Below, one piece after another: positions 45,715 to 54,580 of a DNA stretch of 64,000 nt. A model generated the notes under the pieces. It made no database searches. It worked only from the letters and a program-made list of their open reading frames with translations, and was not told where the DNA came from. Within the stretch, counting starts at the first letter, position 1. Each line of letters opens with the position of its first letter. The position numbers were made by a program, and so were the translations under genes. Origin of the DNA: Sunxiuqinia dokdonensis (GTDB taxonomy: Bacteria; Bacteroidota; Bacteroidia; Bacteroidales; Prolixibacteraceae); the NCBI RefSeq assembly GCF_001270965.1, contig NZ_LGIA01000025.1, positions 1 through 64,000 of the forward strand. The letters are read 5' to 3'.

Positions 45715-46440
45715 TTAATCCTGCAATGATTGCCGAACAGTGCCATCACTCATATGTTGTACAATTTTTTTAAACAGATTCATCCCCGAACCTTTACCGT
45801 TCGAATGAGACTTTGGTTTCAATTTTCCGATCATTTCCGACAAGGAAATTCGCTTTGGTTTCTCTTCTTTCTTTTCCTCTTTTTTTTCTTTCTTTTCTTC
45901 CCATGCCGGATCAAACAGCATTCCAGTGCATAAACATTTTGAGCGCCCTGTGCGCGTAAGAATATCATAGTTCACACAACTTTTGCAGCCTTTCCAAAAA
46001 TCTTCGTCATCCGTCAGTTCTGAAAAAGTAACGGGCCGGTAACCCAGTTCGTGGTTGATTTTCATGACAGCCAGCCCGGTGGTCAAGCCAAAAATTTTGG
46101 CTTTGGGAAATTTGGTTCGCGACAATTCAAACGCTTTCCGTTTGATTTCGCGCGCCAAGCCAATTCCACGGTAGTCGCGAACGACAATCAAACCCGAGTT
46201 AGCCACAAAACGATTGTGTCCCCACGATTCGATGTAACAAAACCCGGCAAACGTGTCGCCATCCAAAGCAATGATCGCTTTACCTTCAGTAATTTTGTTG
46301 GTAATATATTCGTCCGACCGGCGGGCAATACCTGTTCCCCGCTCTTTCGAAGCCAAATCAATGCTATCATTTATCTCAGCAACATAATTCAAATGGGAAA
46401 CATTTGCCGCTGTTACTTTTATATCTTTAATGTTTTTCAT
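45715..46440 (-). CDS. GNAT N-acyltransferase, likely N-succinylglutamate synthase of the arginine operon
   Basis: 241 residues. The GNAT domain (1 to about 145) has the acyl-CoA loop VVRDYRGIGLAREIKRKAF (residues 87-105). Then come four cysteines C152, C155, C169, C171 (GCKSC and KCLC), a Lys/Glu-rich stretch 181-197 and a basic tail. It lies 13 bases after argR and before argG. I recall that the B. thetaiotaomicron gene in this position was assigned by mutant fitness as the enzyme acylating glutamate for arginine synthesis, taking the role of argA. The cysteine cluster may bind metal. Confidence 0.75.
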   Translation of the reverse strand: MKNIKDIKVTAANVSHLNYVAEINDSIDLASKERGTGIARRSDEYITNKITEGKAIIALDGDTFAGFCYIESWGHNRFVANSGLIVVRDYRGIGLAREIKRKAFELSRTKFPKAKIFGLTTGLAVMKINHELGYRPVTFSELTDDEDFWKGCKSCVNYDILTRTGRSKCLCTGMLFDPAWEEKKEKKEEKKEEKPKRISLSEMIGKLKPKSHSNGKGSGMNLFKKIVQHMSDGTVRQSLQD

Positions 46441-46453
46441 TGAGTCAATTCAA

Positions 46454-46936
46454 CTATCCAATTTTATCTTCCAATTTTGGCATCACCAAAATCAGACTAT
46501 TAATTAAATCACTGGGAGTAATGCCCTCTCGCATCACCAACAAAATGGTATCATCCCCCGCAATACTTCCAATAATTTCATAAGGGTCGGCATTGTCCAA
46601 CACCGCAGCTAAACTGCTGGCATAGCCCGGTCGCGTTCTTAATACGGCCAGGTTGCCCGAGAATTGCAAATCACGAAATCCGTCAACCAAAAAATTAACG
46701 CGGGTATTTTCCCGCTGTGGCTCCACACTCACGCCTTCAGGAATAACATAAACGTAACCCTTGTTGGCGTGCGGTACTTTGGCTACTTTCAGGATTTTCA
46801 AATCGCGCGACAAAGTGGCTTGCGTCAAATCAAATCCCTCCTCTTTCAACTGGCCAAGCAACTCTTCCTGGCTGCTCACCTCTTTTGAAGTAATGATTCT
46901 TTTGATAGCCAACTGTCTCTTCGTGCGATTTTTCAT
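46454..46936 (-). CDS. argR: Arginine repressor
   Basis: 160 residues from MKNRTKRQLAIKRI. The N-terminal winged helix-turn-helix contains QEELLGQLKEEGFDLTQATL and SRDLKIL. The C-terminal hexamerisation/arginine-binding domain has SLAAVLDNADPYEIIGSIAG and DDTILLV. As aporepressor with arginine as corepressor it should repress this cluster. Two ARG boxes start three bases upstream of its ATG and overlap its own promoter. An in-frame start at 46990 would run through the operator and is rejected. Confidence 0.95.
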   Translation of the reverse strand: MKNRTKRQLAIKRIITSKEVSSQEELLGQLKEEGFDLTQATLSRDLKILKVAKVPHANKGYVYVIPEGVSVEPQRENTRVNFLVDGFRDLQFSGNLAVLRTRPGYASSLAAVLDNADPYEIIGSIAGDDTILLVMREGITPSDLINSLILVMPKLEDKIG

Positions 46937-46938
46937 TT

Positions 46939-46973
46939 TGTATATATATGCAATACTTCTGCAAAAATATGCA
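46939..46973. promoter_or_regulatory. Paired ARG boxes (ArgR operator)
   Basis: TGTATATATATGCA (46939-46952) fits the ARG-box core TGNATWWWWATNCA exactly. TGCAAAAATATGCA (46960-46973) fits with one mismatch. Centre-to-centre spacing is 21 bp, the spacing known for ArgR hexamer binding to paired boxes. The second box covers the -7 element of the argR promoter. Confidence 0.8.
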
Positions 46974-46991
46974 TTTTTTATCGAATTCAAA
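46962..46991 (-). promoter_or_regulatory. argR-cluster promoter TTTG-N18-TATTTTTG (minus strand)
   Basis: On the minus strand TTTG at 46991-46988 and TATTTTTG at 46969-46962, 18 bases apart, form a good Bacteroidota promoter. The -7 element lies inside the second ARG box, so bound ArgR would block it. Confidence 0.75.
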
Positions 46992-47012
46992 TTTTTATTT
47001 CGGATTTATTTC

Positions 47013-47020
47013 TATTTTTG
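47013..47020 (+). promoter_or_regulatory. carA -7 element TATTTTTG
   Basis: Exact TAnnTTTG, giving a carA leader of about 160 bases. It is back-to-back with the argR promoter; the ARG boxes lie about 40 bases upstream, too far for simple occlusion. The -33 position is T-rich without a clear TTTG. Confidence 0.6.
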
Positions 47021-47052
47021 TAGCCGAATCGTAGACATGAAAACATTTTGAC

Positions 47053-47085
47053 ATGCTGGACGTTTTCGAAGTATTAGAAATATGA
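47053..47085 (+). CDS. Possible leader peptide 1 upstream of carA
   Basis: Ten-codon frame MLDVFEVLEI in the carA leader. Its TGA overlaps the ATG of the next mini-frame (ATGA). No Shine-Dalgarno sequence is seen, and expression is unproven. It is listed because the arrangement of two coupled mini-ORFs ahead of a terminator is the form of attenuation leaders. Confidence 0.3.
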   Translation: MLDVFEVLEI

Positions 47086-47147
47086 CGGTAAAGAAAAGAC
47101 ATTATTTACAAGAAATAAGCACAATGCGTTTGCCCTACTTTCAGTAG
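47082..47147 (+). CDS. Possible leader peptide 2 ending inside the carA leader terminator
   Basis: A 21-codon frame starting MTVKKRHYLQEIS and ending RLPYFQ, coupled to the previous mini-frame by ATGA. Its stop TAG (47145-47147) sits in the descending arm of the terminator hairpin. A ribosome translating it would occupy the hairpin, so translation could control termination. There is no run of Arg codons (only two Arg). Confidence 0.35.
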   Translation: MTVKKRHYLQEISTMRLPYFQ

Positions 47148-47164
47148 CCAGACGCATTTTTTTT
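47123..47164 (+). terminator. Terminator hairpin in the carA leader (candidate attenuator)
   Basis: Outer stem 47123-47132 with 47149-47158 (10 pairs, one T-G), inner stem 47135-47139 with 47143-47147, then eight T (47157-47164). It is directional: the minus strand has no T run. It lies 22 bases before the carA ATG, between divergent genes, so it can only act on a transcript begun in this gap. Confidence 0.85.
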
Positions 47165-47185
47165 AATCTATAAGCGATTATTACA

Positions 47186-48274
47186 ATGACACAGGCAAAA
47201 AAAGTCAGTTTGGTTTTAGAAGATGGGACCAGGTTCGAAGGAAAGTCGTTCGGATATGACCACTCCATTGCGGGAGAAGTGGTTTTTTATACGGCCATGA
47301 CCGGCTATCCGGAAAGTTTAACAGATCCTTCATATACCGGTCAGATTTTGGTTTCAACTTACCCGATGATCGGAAACTATGGTGTTCCGCACGACCTTTT
47401 GGATGAAGGAATCCATGCGCACTATGAGTCGCACAAAGTACACATCAGCGGATTGATCATTTCCGATTATTCTTCGGAATACAGTCACTGGAATGCGCAA
47501 AAAAGCTTGGGCGACTGGTTGAAAGAATCGAGAGTTCCGGGCTTGTATGGTATCGACACACGGGCGCTCACCAAAATTCTGCGGGTGAAAGGCTCGATGC
47601 TGGGTAAAATCGAGTTTGAAGATGAACCCGTTGATTTTTATGATCCTAACAAGGAGAACCTGGTGGCCATTGCCAGTATTCAGAAAAAAGAAGTGTATGG
47701 CAAAGGCCAGCACAAAGTAGTACTGATCGATTGCGGGGTGAAAAATAACATTATCCGCTGCTTGCTCGATCGCGATGCAACAGTCATTCGTGTTCCATGG
47801 GATTACGACTTTTCCAACGAGGAATACGACGGCGTTTTCATTTCGAATGGACCGGGCGATCCGGCGCGTTGTGAAAAAACCGTGGCAAACATTAAAAAAG
47901 TGATGGACCTTGAAAAACCCATCATGGGAATTTGCCTGGGCAACCAGCTCCTGGCCCGTGCTGCCGGAGCCGAAACCTACAAGCTAAAGTTTGGCCACCG
48001 CAGCCATAACCAGCCGGTTCTGCTGGCCGGAACTGACCGATGCTTCATCACCTCACAAAACCATGGCTATGTTGTCGACCCCAATACCCTGTCGTCAGAT
48101 TGGGAAGCTTTATTTACCAATGTCAATGACAGCACCAACGAAGGAATCCGGCACAAGTCGAAACCGTTCTTCTCTACCCAGTTCCACCCGGAAGCGTCCA
48201 GCGGCCCGGTTGACACGGAGTATTTGTTTGATGAGTTCATTCAAAATATTGTTGATTTTAAGCAGAAAGCCTAA
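47186..48274 (+). CDS. carA: Carbamoyl phosphate synthetase small subunit
   Basis: Glutamine amidotransferase subunit passing ammonia to carB. 362 residues: the N-terminal domain includes EDGTRFEGKSFGYDHSIAGE and YTAMTGYPESLTDPSYTGQ, and the class I amidotransferase domain has the nucleophile in PIMGICLGNQLLARAAG and the His-Glu pair in FFSTQFHPEASSGPVDTEYL. carB starts 21 bases after the stop. Expression probably depends on the leader terminator upstream. Confidence 0.97.
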   Translation: MTQAKKVSLVLEDGTRFEGKSFGYDHSIAGEVVFYTAMTGYPESLTDPSYTGQILVSTYPMIGNYGVPHDLLDEGIHAHYESHKVHISGLIISDYSSEYSHWNAQKSLGDWLKESRVPGLYGIDTRALTKILRVKGSMLGKIEFEDEPVDFYDPNKENLVAIASIQKKEVYGKGQHKVVLIDCGVKNNIIRCLLDRDATVIRVPWDYDFSNEEYDGVFISNGPGDPARCEKTVANIKKVMDLEKPIMGICLGNQLLARAAGAETYKLKFGHRSHNQPVLLAGTDRCFITSQNHGYVVDPNTLSSDWEALFTNVNDSTNEGIRHKSKPFFSTQFHPEASSGPVDTEYLFDEFIQNIVDFKQKA

Positions 48275-48295
48275 TTTTTATAACACAGCTTACAA

Positions 48296-51200
48296 ATGAG
48301 TAACCAATTAAATAAAAGCATCAAGAAAGTAATCGTTCTGGGTTCAGGAGCGCTGAAGATCGGTGAAGCCGGTGAGTTTGACTATTCCGGCTCACAGGCA
48401 TTAAAAGCCTTGAAAGAAGAAAATGTTGAAACGGTTCTGATCAATCCGAATATCGCCACCATCCAAACATCGCAGGAAATTGCCGATAAAATTTACTTTT
48501 TGCCCATTACTGCCTTCTTTGTGGAGCAGGTCATCAAAAAAGAAAAACCGGACGGAATTTTGCTGGCCTTTGGTGGTCAAACAGCTTTGAACTGTGGCGT
48601 GGATTTATTCCGGCAGGGAATTCTTGAAAAATACAATATCCAAGTGGTGGGAACCCCGGTTCAATCGATTATCGACACGGAAGACCGTCAGATTTTTGCT
48701 GGAATATTGCGAGAAATTGATGTTTACACGCCGCGTAGTATCGCCTGTGTCAACATGGCCGAAGCCAAAGCGGCAGCCAAACAACTGGGCTTCCCCATCA
48801 TTATACGTGCAGCCTATACGCTGGGCGGCTTGGGAAGTGGTTTTTGCAAAAACGAGCAGGAACTGCAACAACTGGCTTCCAGCGCGTTCTCCTACTCGCC
48901 CCAAATTTTGGTTGAAGAGTCGCTGAAAGGCTGGAAAGAAGTGGAATACGAGGTGGTGCGCGACCAATACGACAACTGCATCACCGTTTGTAACATGGAA
49001 AATTTCGACCCGCTTGGCATCCATACCGGCGAAAGCATTGTGGTTGCTCCTTCGCAAACCCTGTCCAACAAGGAATACCATAAGCTACGGGCCGTTTCCA
49101 TAAAAATCATTCGCCGTATCGGCATCGTTGGCGAGTGTAACGTGCAGTTTGCGCTCGATCCATTTTCAGAAGACTACCGGGTGATTGAAGTGAATGCACG
49201 TCTTTCACGGTCATCAGCCCTGGCATCGAAAGCAACCGGTTACCCACTGGCTTTTGTTGCTGCCAAACTTGGCTTGGGTTATGGCTTGCACGAACTGAGC
49301 AACTCCGTGACCAAAGTAACGACAGCCTGTTTCGAACCTGCGCTGGATTACGTCGTTTGCAAAATTCCACGCTGGGATCTTAGTAAATTCAGTGGCGTAT
49401 CCAAAAACCTGGGAAGCTCGATGAAATCGGTTGGCGAAATTATGGCTATCGGCCGGAGTTTCGAAGAAGCCATTCAGAAAGGAATCCGAATGGTGGGAAT
49501 TGGCATGCATGGTTTTGTTGCCAACAACGAAGAAATCACCATTGAACAGATTGACGAAGAGTTGACCAATCCGACAGACCGAAGAATCTTTGCCATTGCA
49601 TCGGCCTTCGACCGGGGCTATTCGATTGACGAAATCTACCAAAAAACAAAAATCGACCGCTGGTTTCTTCAAAAGCTGTATAAAATACATCAGCTGAAAG
49701 AGCAATTGCTTCCGGTAAACAGCTTGCCCGATTTGGAGGACGAACTGCTGCTGGAAACCAAAAAAGCCGGATTCTCCGATTTTCAGATTGCACGACTGGT
49801 GCTAAAAGCGTCGAACAAGGAAATGAATGCCAAGCTGCTTGAAGTTCGCGAACACCGGAAAGCACGAGACATTACGCCGGTTGTCAAGCAGATTGATACG
49901 CTGGCCGGCGAATATCCTGCGCAGACCAATTACCTGTACATGACTTACAATGGTACGGAGCACGATATCGAATTCCCGAAAGACAACAACTCGGTGATTG
50001 TATTGGGTTCCGGCGCCTACCGCATCGGAAGCTCCGTGGAATTTGACTGGTGTTCGGTCAATGCCATCAACACCATTCGCAAGGAAGGCTATCGCTCCAT
50101 CATGATCAACTACAACCCGGAAACGGTCAGTACCGACTACGACACCTGCGACCGGCTGTTCTTCGACGAACTGACCTTCGAACGGGTGATGGACGTGGTT
50201 GATCTGGAAAGCCCCAAAGGTGTTATCCTGTCAGTTGGCGGACAAATTCCGAACAATTTGGCCATGAAACTGGCGAGTCAAGACGTGCCAATCCTAGGTA
50301 CTTCGGCACAAAAAATTGACAATGCCGAAGACCGGAAAAAATTCAGCTCGCTGCTGGATGAGTTGGGCATTGACCAACCTCGCTGGAATGAGCTGACCAG
50401 CATTGATGACATTTACCGGTTTGTTGAAGAAGTGGGCTATCCGCTGCTGATTCGCCCTTCCTACGTTTTGTCGGGTGCAGCCATGAATGTCGTATCAAAC
50501 GAAGAACAGCTGGAGCATTTCCTGAACCTGGCAGCCGATGTATCGAAGGAGCATCCGGTTGTGGTTTCTGAGTTTATTGAACTGGCCAAGGAAATTGAGA
50601 TTGACGCGGTGGCCGACAAAGGCGAAGTGGTTGCTTATGCCATTTCGGAACATGTTGAGTTTGCCGGAGTCCACTCAGGCGACGCGACCATTGTGTTTCC
50701 ACCACAAAAGCTGTATGTGGAAACCATTCGCCGCATCAAACGAATTTCGCGTGAGATCGCCAAAGCCCTTGACATTTCGGGACCCTTTAACATGCAGTTT
50801 CTGGCCAAAGACAATGACATCAAGGTGATTGAATGTAACCTGCGTGCCTCGCGGAGCTCCCCCTTTGTTTCGAAGGTCATGAAAATCAACCTGATTGAAA
50901 TTGCCACACAGGTCATGCTGGGTACGCCCTACCAGAAGCCCGACAAATCGTTGTTCGAGCTGGACTATGTGGGCGTGAAAGCACCACAATTCTCTTTTGC
51001 CCGGTTACTGAATGCCGACCCTGTGCTGGGGGTTGACATGTCGTCGACCGGCGAAGTGGGCTGTATTGGCGAAAATTACTATGAAGCACTTTTAAAAGCC
51101 ATGCTTTCGGTTGGTTACAGCTTCCCGAAAAAGAACATCCTGATTTCGTCGGGTCCTGCCCGCTCGAAACTGGAAATGCTGAACAGTGCCCGCATGTTGT

Positions 51201-51535
51201 TTGAAAACGGCTACAACGTTTACGCCACCGAAGGAACCCATCGATTCCTGCGCGAAAACAAAGTCAAATCGACGATGCTGCACTGGCCCGATGAGGAAGA
51301 TCAGCATCCAAACACGATTGAATACCTTCGCGAAAAGAAAATCGATTTGGTGGTAAACATCCCGAAAAATTACACCAAACGCGAGTTGAGCAACGGGTAT
51401 AAAATCCGTAGGAACTCAATCGACTACAACGTGCCACTGATTACTAATGCACGTTTGGCCAGTGCATTCATTTATTCGTTCTGCAAGCACACGCCCGATG
51501 ATATCGCCATTAAGCACTGGGCTGAATACAAATAA
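48296..51535 (+). CDS. carB: Carbamoyl phosphate synthetase large subunit
   Basis: 1079 residues, full length. Two homologous ATP-grasp halves (about 1-550 and 560-940): VLGSGALKIGEAGEFDYSGS and VLGSGAYRIGSSVEFDWCSV mark their starts. A C-terminal MGS-like allosteric domain (about 945-1079) begins KKNILISSGPARSKLEMLNS. Makes carbamoyl phosphate from ammonia, bicarbonate and two ATP, for argF' in the divergent cluster and for pyrimidines. A terminator follows. Confidence 0.97.
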   Translation: MSNQLNKSIKKVIVLGSGALKIGEAGEFDYSGSQALKALKEENVETVLINPNIATIQTSQEIADKIYFLPITAFFVEQVIKKEKPDGILLAFGGQTALNCGVDLFRQGILEKYNIQVVGTPVQSIIDTEDRQIFAGILREIDVYTPRSIACVNMAEAKAAAKQLGFPIIIRAAYTLGGLGSGFCKNEQELQQLASSAFSYSPQILVEESLKGWKEVEYEVVRDQYDNCITVCNMENFDPLGIHTGESIVVAPSQTLSNKEYHKLRAVSIKIIRRIGIVGECNVQFALDPFSEDYRVIEVNARLSRSSALASKATGYPLAFVAAKLGLGYGLHELSNSVTKVTTACFEPALDYVVCKIPRWDLSKFSGVSKNLGSSMKSVGEIMAIGRSFEEAIQKGIRMVGIGMHGFVANNEEITIEQIDEELTNPTDRRIFAIASAFDRGYSIDEIYQKTKIDRWFLQKLYKIHQLKEQLLPVNSLPDLEDELLLETKKAGFSDFQIARLVLKASNKEMNAKLLEVREHRKARDITPVVKQIDTLAGEYPAQTNYLYMTYNGTEHDIEFPKDNNSVIVLGSGAYRIGSSVEFDWCSVNAINTIRKEGYRSIMINYNPETVSTDYDTCDRLFFDELTFERVMDVVDLESPKGVILSVGGQIPNNLAMKLASQDVPILGTSAQKIDNAEDRKKFSSLLDELGIDQPRWNELTSIDDIYRFVEEVGYPLLIRPSYVLSGAAMNVVSNEEQLEHFLNLAADVSKEHPVVVSEFIELAKEIEIDAVADKGEVVAYAISEHVEFAGVHSGDATIVFPPQKLYVETIRRIKRISREIAKALDISGPFNMQFLAKDNDIKVIECNLRASRSSPFVSKVMKINLIEIATQVMLGTPYQKPDKSLFELDYVGVKAPQFSFARLLNADPVLGVDMSSTGEVGCIGENYYEALLKAMLSVGYSFPKKNILISSGPARSKLEMLNSARMLFENGYNVYATEGTHRFLRENKVKSTMLHWPDEEDQHPNTIEYLREKKIDLVVNIPKNYTKRELSNGYKIRRNSIDYNVPLITNARLASAFIYSFCKHTPDDIAIKHWAEYK

Positions 51536-51558
51536 CAAGCAACGATTGTATAAAACGA

Positions 51559-51600
51559 AAGCCGGTTCGACACATGTTGAACCGGCTTCATTTATTTTTG
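51559..51600. terminator. Terminator after carB
   Basis: A 10-pair perfect stem (51559-51568 with 51579-51588) followed by T-rich TTTATTTTTG on the plus strand. The minus side (CGTTTTATA) could serve the convergent kinase gene. Confidence 0.8.
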
Positions 51601-51617
51601 AATCCCATTGAAGGGCA

Positions 51618-52940
51618 TTATTGCAAGTCTGAACCTGACGGGCCACCCGGAAGTTGAATAAAAAAAGAAGATCCGTTTCCAGCTTCGCTTTCAACCCATA
51701 TTTTTCCGCGGTGCTTTTCAATGAAATCTTTACAAACCACCAACCCCAACCCCGTACCCACTTCCTTTTCGGTTTCGAGTGAAGTTTGGGTTTCGGCAAA
51801 ACTGAACAGGCCGGCCATCTTTTTCGGAGTCATTCCCTGCCCGTTGTCTTTTATTTCGATAATCACAGCCTGCTCCTCGTCCGCGCTTCGCGCAAAAACC
51901 TCAACCTGGCCATCCCTCGGTGTAAACTTGATCGCGTTCGAAATCAGGTTTCGTAAAACAATGCGCATCATGTCGTGGTCGGCGTACACGAACAATTCGC
52001 CGGAAACATGATTTTCCATCCGAATCCCTTTGATGGTTCCTGTTTCGCGTATGGTTCCAAAAACAAGGGCCACCAGTTCATTCAATTTTAACGGTGCCGG
52101 TTCAAACGAGGCTATTTTCTTTTGTACCATTGCCCAGCGCAACAGGCTTTCGAGCAGGTTAAAGGTATTTTTGGCGGCTGAATTCACTTCGCGTGCATAT
52201 TCAACCAAGGTCTGCCTGTCAAAGTGTTCAGCATCATCCCGAATCATTTCACTGTAACCCAAAATGGCATTGAACTGGTTTTTCAGATCGTGTGCAATTA
52301 TAGACAGCAGTTTGTCTTTCGTCGCATTAAGTTCACGCAAACTATTTTCGCTCTCACGCAATGCTTTTTCTACGGCTTTTTGGGTGGTGTTGTCTTTCAC
52401 GTAAGCAATCAAGCGCTTTTCGCCATTCAATGTCACAAACTGGGTGTTAATCTCGGTCGGAAAAATAGTCCCATCCTTTTTCACATTCTCTCGCTCCACA
52501 TAAGCTTCACCGGTTGCCATTTCGTCCGGAATAATTTCGGGGAGCAGATCGCGAAACTCGGCAGGCACCAAATCACGAATCGATAGCTTCAGCATTTCCT
52601 CCTTCGAATAACCAAACATTTCATGCCCCCGGGTATTGCAATCGAGAATTTCTCCCCGCTCATTTTCAATGTAAATTCCATCTCGCGAAAGATTAATCAG
52701 GGTCTGGTATTTCTTTTCGCTGTCTTTGAGTCGCTGTTTTTGGTTGTAGCTCCGAAACAGCAAAAGCATGATCAGAGCACCGGAAATTCCGCCAGCGACC
52801 GTCGTGACTAAATTTTCATTCAACACGAAATGGTCGCTTACGACAAACGAATCGTGAAAAGCCAAAAAAAGGAATAAGATGATACTCCCCAACATGAATC
52901 CAGCAAACACATTTATTATCATCAACAACACACGATGCAT
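51618..52940 (-). CDS. PAS-domain sensor histidine kinase, orphan
   Basis: 440 residues: two N-terminal membrane helices (about 5-28, 44-63), a PAS domain (about 75-190, LINLSRDGIYIENERGEILD) and HisKA with His217 in SIIAHDLKNQFNAILGYSEM. The HATPase domain has VLRNLISNAIKFTP, EIKDNGQGMTPKKM and GTGLGLVVCKDFIEKHRGKI. There is almost no periplasmic loop beyond about 15 residues, so the signal is probably cytoplasmic or membrane-sensed. No response regulator is next to it. Confidence 0.93.
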   Translation of the reverse strand: MHRVLLMIINVFAGFMLGSIILFLFLAFHDSFVVSDHFVLNENLVTTVAGGISGALIMLLLFRSYNQKQRLKDSEKKYQTLINLSRDGIYIENERGEILDCNTRGHEMFGYSKEEMLKLSIRDLVPAEFRDLLPEIIPDEMATGEAYVERENVKKDGTIFPTEINTQFVTLNGEKRLIAYVKDNTTQKAVEKALRESENSLRELNATKDKLLSIIAHDLKNQFNAILGYSEMIRDDAEHFDRQTLVEYAREVNSAAKNTFNLLESLLRWAMVQKKIASFEPAPLKLNELVALVFGTIRETGTIKGIRMENHVSGELFVYADHDMMRIVLRNLISNAIKFTPRDGQVEVFARSADEEQAVIIEIKDNGQGMTPKKMAGLFSFAETQTSLETEKEVGTGLGLVVCKDFIEKHRGKIWVESEAGNGSSFFIQLPGGPSGSDLQ

Positions 52941-53094
52941 CTCTTCAACAATTTTGATAATAGCATGAGAACGGCTTATACCTTAATTCAAACGAGCAAA
53001 ATAATATGAACCGATTCTCAGAATGGGCAAGATAGGAAAAAATGAGTTTGAAAACACCGGCCAAAAGGTATTGCACAACAGCATCAATGACACC

Positions 53095-53131
53095 CAAAAA
53101 AATCCCGGCTGAAAAATATTCAACCGGGATT
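53095..53131 (-). terminator. Terminator of the DUF1015 gene (minus strand)
   Basis: Minus-strand stem AATCCCGG with CCGGGATT (53101-53108 and 53124-53131), followed by TTTTTTT (53102-53096), 18 bases past the stop. Confidence 0.85.
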
Positions 53132-53148
53132 CAATGCTGTTACAATAT

Positions 53149-54399
53149 TCAATCCAGTTTGTGGATCACGAGGCCTGATCGGAGTTTGGGCTCAAACCAG
53201 GTTGTTTTTGGCGGCATAATATTACCGCTGTCTGCTATGGCAATTAGCTGCTCCATCGACACCGGATACAAAGCAAAGGCCACTTTCATATCCCCGCTGT
53301 CCACGCGTTTTTTAAGCTCGCCCAAGCCACGAATTCCACCTACAAAATCGATGCGTTTGGACGTGCGCAAATCCTGAATATCCAGAATTGGCTCCAACAC
53401 CTGGCTCGACAGGATGGTCACATCCAACACGCCAATTGGGTCCGAATCATCGTAGGTTCCTTCTTTGGCCGTCAACTTATACCATTCGCCTTCCAGGTAC
53501 ATGCCGAACTCATGCAAGCGCGAAGGTTTAAACAGTTCGGTCCCCATGTTTTCAAGATGGAAACCCTGAGCCAGTTTTCCCAACAATTCGGAAACACTCA
53601 AACCATTCAAATCTTTCACCACGCGGTTATAATCAATAATTTGAAGTTGATTGTCAGGAAAATGTACCGCCATGAAATAATTGTACGATTCGTTGCCCGT
53701 ATGATTTGGATTTTGAGCTTTCTTTTCGAGGCCAATGCGGGCCGCTGCTGCAGTGCGGTGGTGTCCGTCGGCCACATAAGTTGCCGGAACCTTCTTGGAA
53801 AACAGCTCTTCAATTTGCTGAATCACGCTTTTCTTTTGAATCGTCCAAAAGTGATGCCCAAAGCCATCTTCGGCCACAAAGTCGTAGTCGGGTGCTTGAT
53901 TTTTCACCACCGATTCAACCAAAGCATCAATTTCGGGAACCGCCTTGTACGAAAAGAAAACCGGCTCGATGTTCGCATTCAGGTAGCGGGTCAAAATCAT
54001 CCGATCTTCCTCCTTATCGGGGCGGGTAAGCTCATGCTTTTTGATAATCCCATTGTGATAATCATCGCACGAGGCAGCGCCAACAATGCCATACTGGGTG
54101 CGGCCATCCATGGTTTGCGCGTAAATGTAGTACTTGGGCTCATCGTCTTGCTGCAGCCAGCCATTTTGCTGAAACCTGGTAAAATTTTCAACCGACTTTT
54201 CATACACTTCATCGGCGTGAATATCGGTTCCGTCGGGCAAATCAATCTCGGCACGGGTAATGTGTAACAAGGAATTTTCTTTACCATCTGCCATGCGGGC
54301 AGCTTCTTCCGAGTTCATAACGTCATAAGGAAGACAAGCCAGGTCTTCCGCAATTTCCTGTGGTGGACGAAGTCCTTTAAAAGGTTTTATTACAGCCAT
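53149..54399 (-). CDS. DUF1015 family protein
   Basis: 416 residues, soluble. Family hallmarks: the N-terminal AVIKPFKGLRPP and LACLPYDVMNSEEAARMA, the HHRTAAA motif in ATYVADGHHRTAAAARIGLE, and the C-terminal RIDFVGGIRGLGELKKRVDS. DUF1015 is repeatedly found beside serA and serC in Bacteroidota. Some relatives elsewhere are thought to act in serine metabolism (SerK-like serine kinases share the HHR motif), but the activity here is not shown. It has its own terminator. Confidence 0.92.
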   Translation of the reverse strand: MAVIKPFKGLRPPQEIAEDLACLPYDVMNSEEAARMADGKENSLLHITRAEIDLPDGTDIHADEVYEKSVENFTRFQQNGWLQQDDEPKYYIYAQTMDGRTQYGIVGAASCDDYHNGIIKKHELTRPDKEEDRMILTRYLNANIEPVFFSYKAVPEIDALVESVVKNQAPDYDFVAEDGFGHHFWTIQKKSVIQQIEELFSKKVPATYVADGHHRTAAAARIGLEKKAQNPNHTGNESYNYFMAVHFPDNQLQIIDYNRVVKDLNGLSVSELLGKLAQGFHLENMGTELFKPSRLHEFGMYLEGEWYKLTAKEGTYDDSDPIGVLDVTILSSQVLEPILDIQDLRTSKRIDFVGGIRGLGELKKRVDSGDMKVAFALYPVSMEQLIAIADSGNIMPPKTTWFEPKLRSGLVIHKLD

Positions 54400-54515
54400 G
54401 TTTAATCTATTTCAAAATTAATTCTGAAGAATTTCAATTGGCAACGAATTTACAACCGATATTTTAAATCGCCACGAATAAAGAGTAGAAAGTCGTTTTT
54501 GTTAAAGTTTTGATT

Positions 54516-54554
54516 CAAAAAAGGACCCCATTCCAAAGGTAAGAATGGGATCCT
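54516..54554 (-). terminator. Terminator of serA (minus strand)
   Basis: Stem 54523-54533 with 54543-54553 (one mismatch) and six T on the minus strand at 54522-54517. Confidence 0.85.
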
Positions 54555-54580
54555 TGATATCTCCTTATTGAATCGGGTTC

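Noticed and set aside
46454-46990. 178-codon reading of argR starting at 46990
   Set aside because: The extra 18 codons run through the ARG boxes and promoter. The start at 46936 matches the family.
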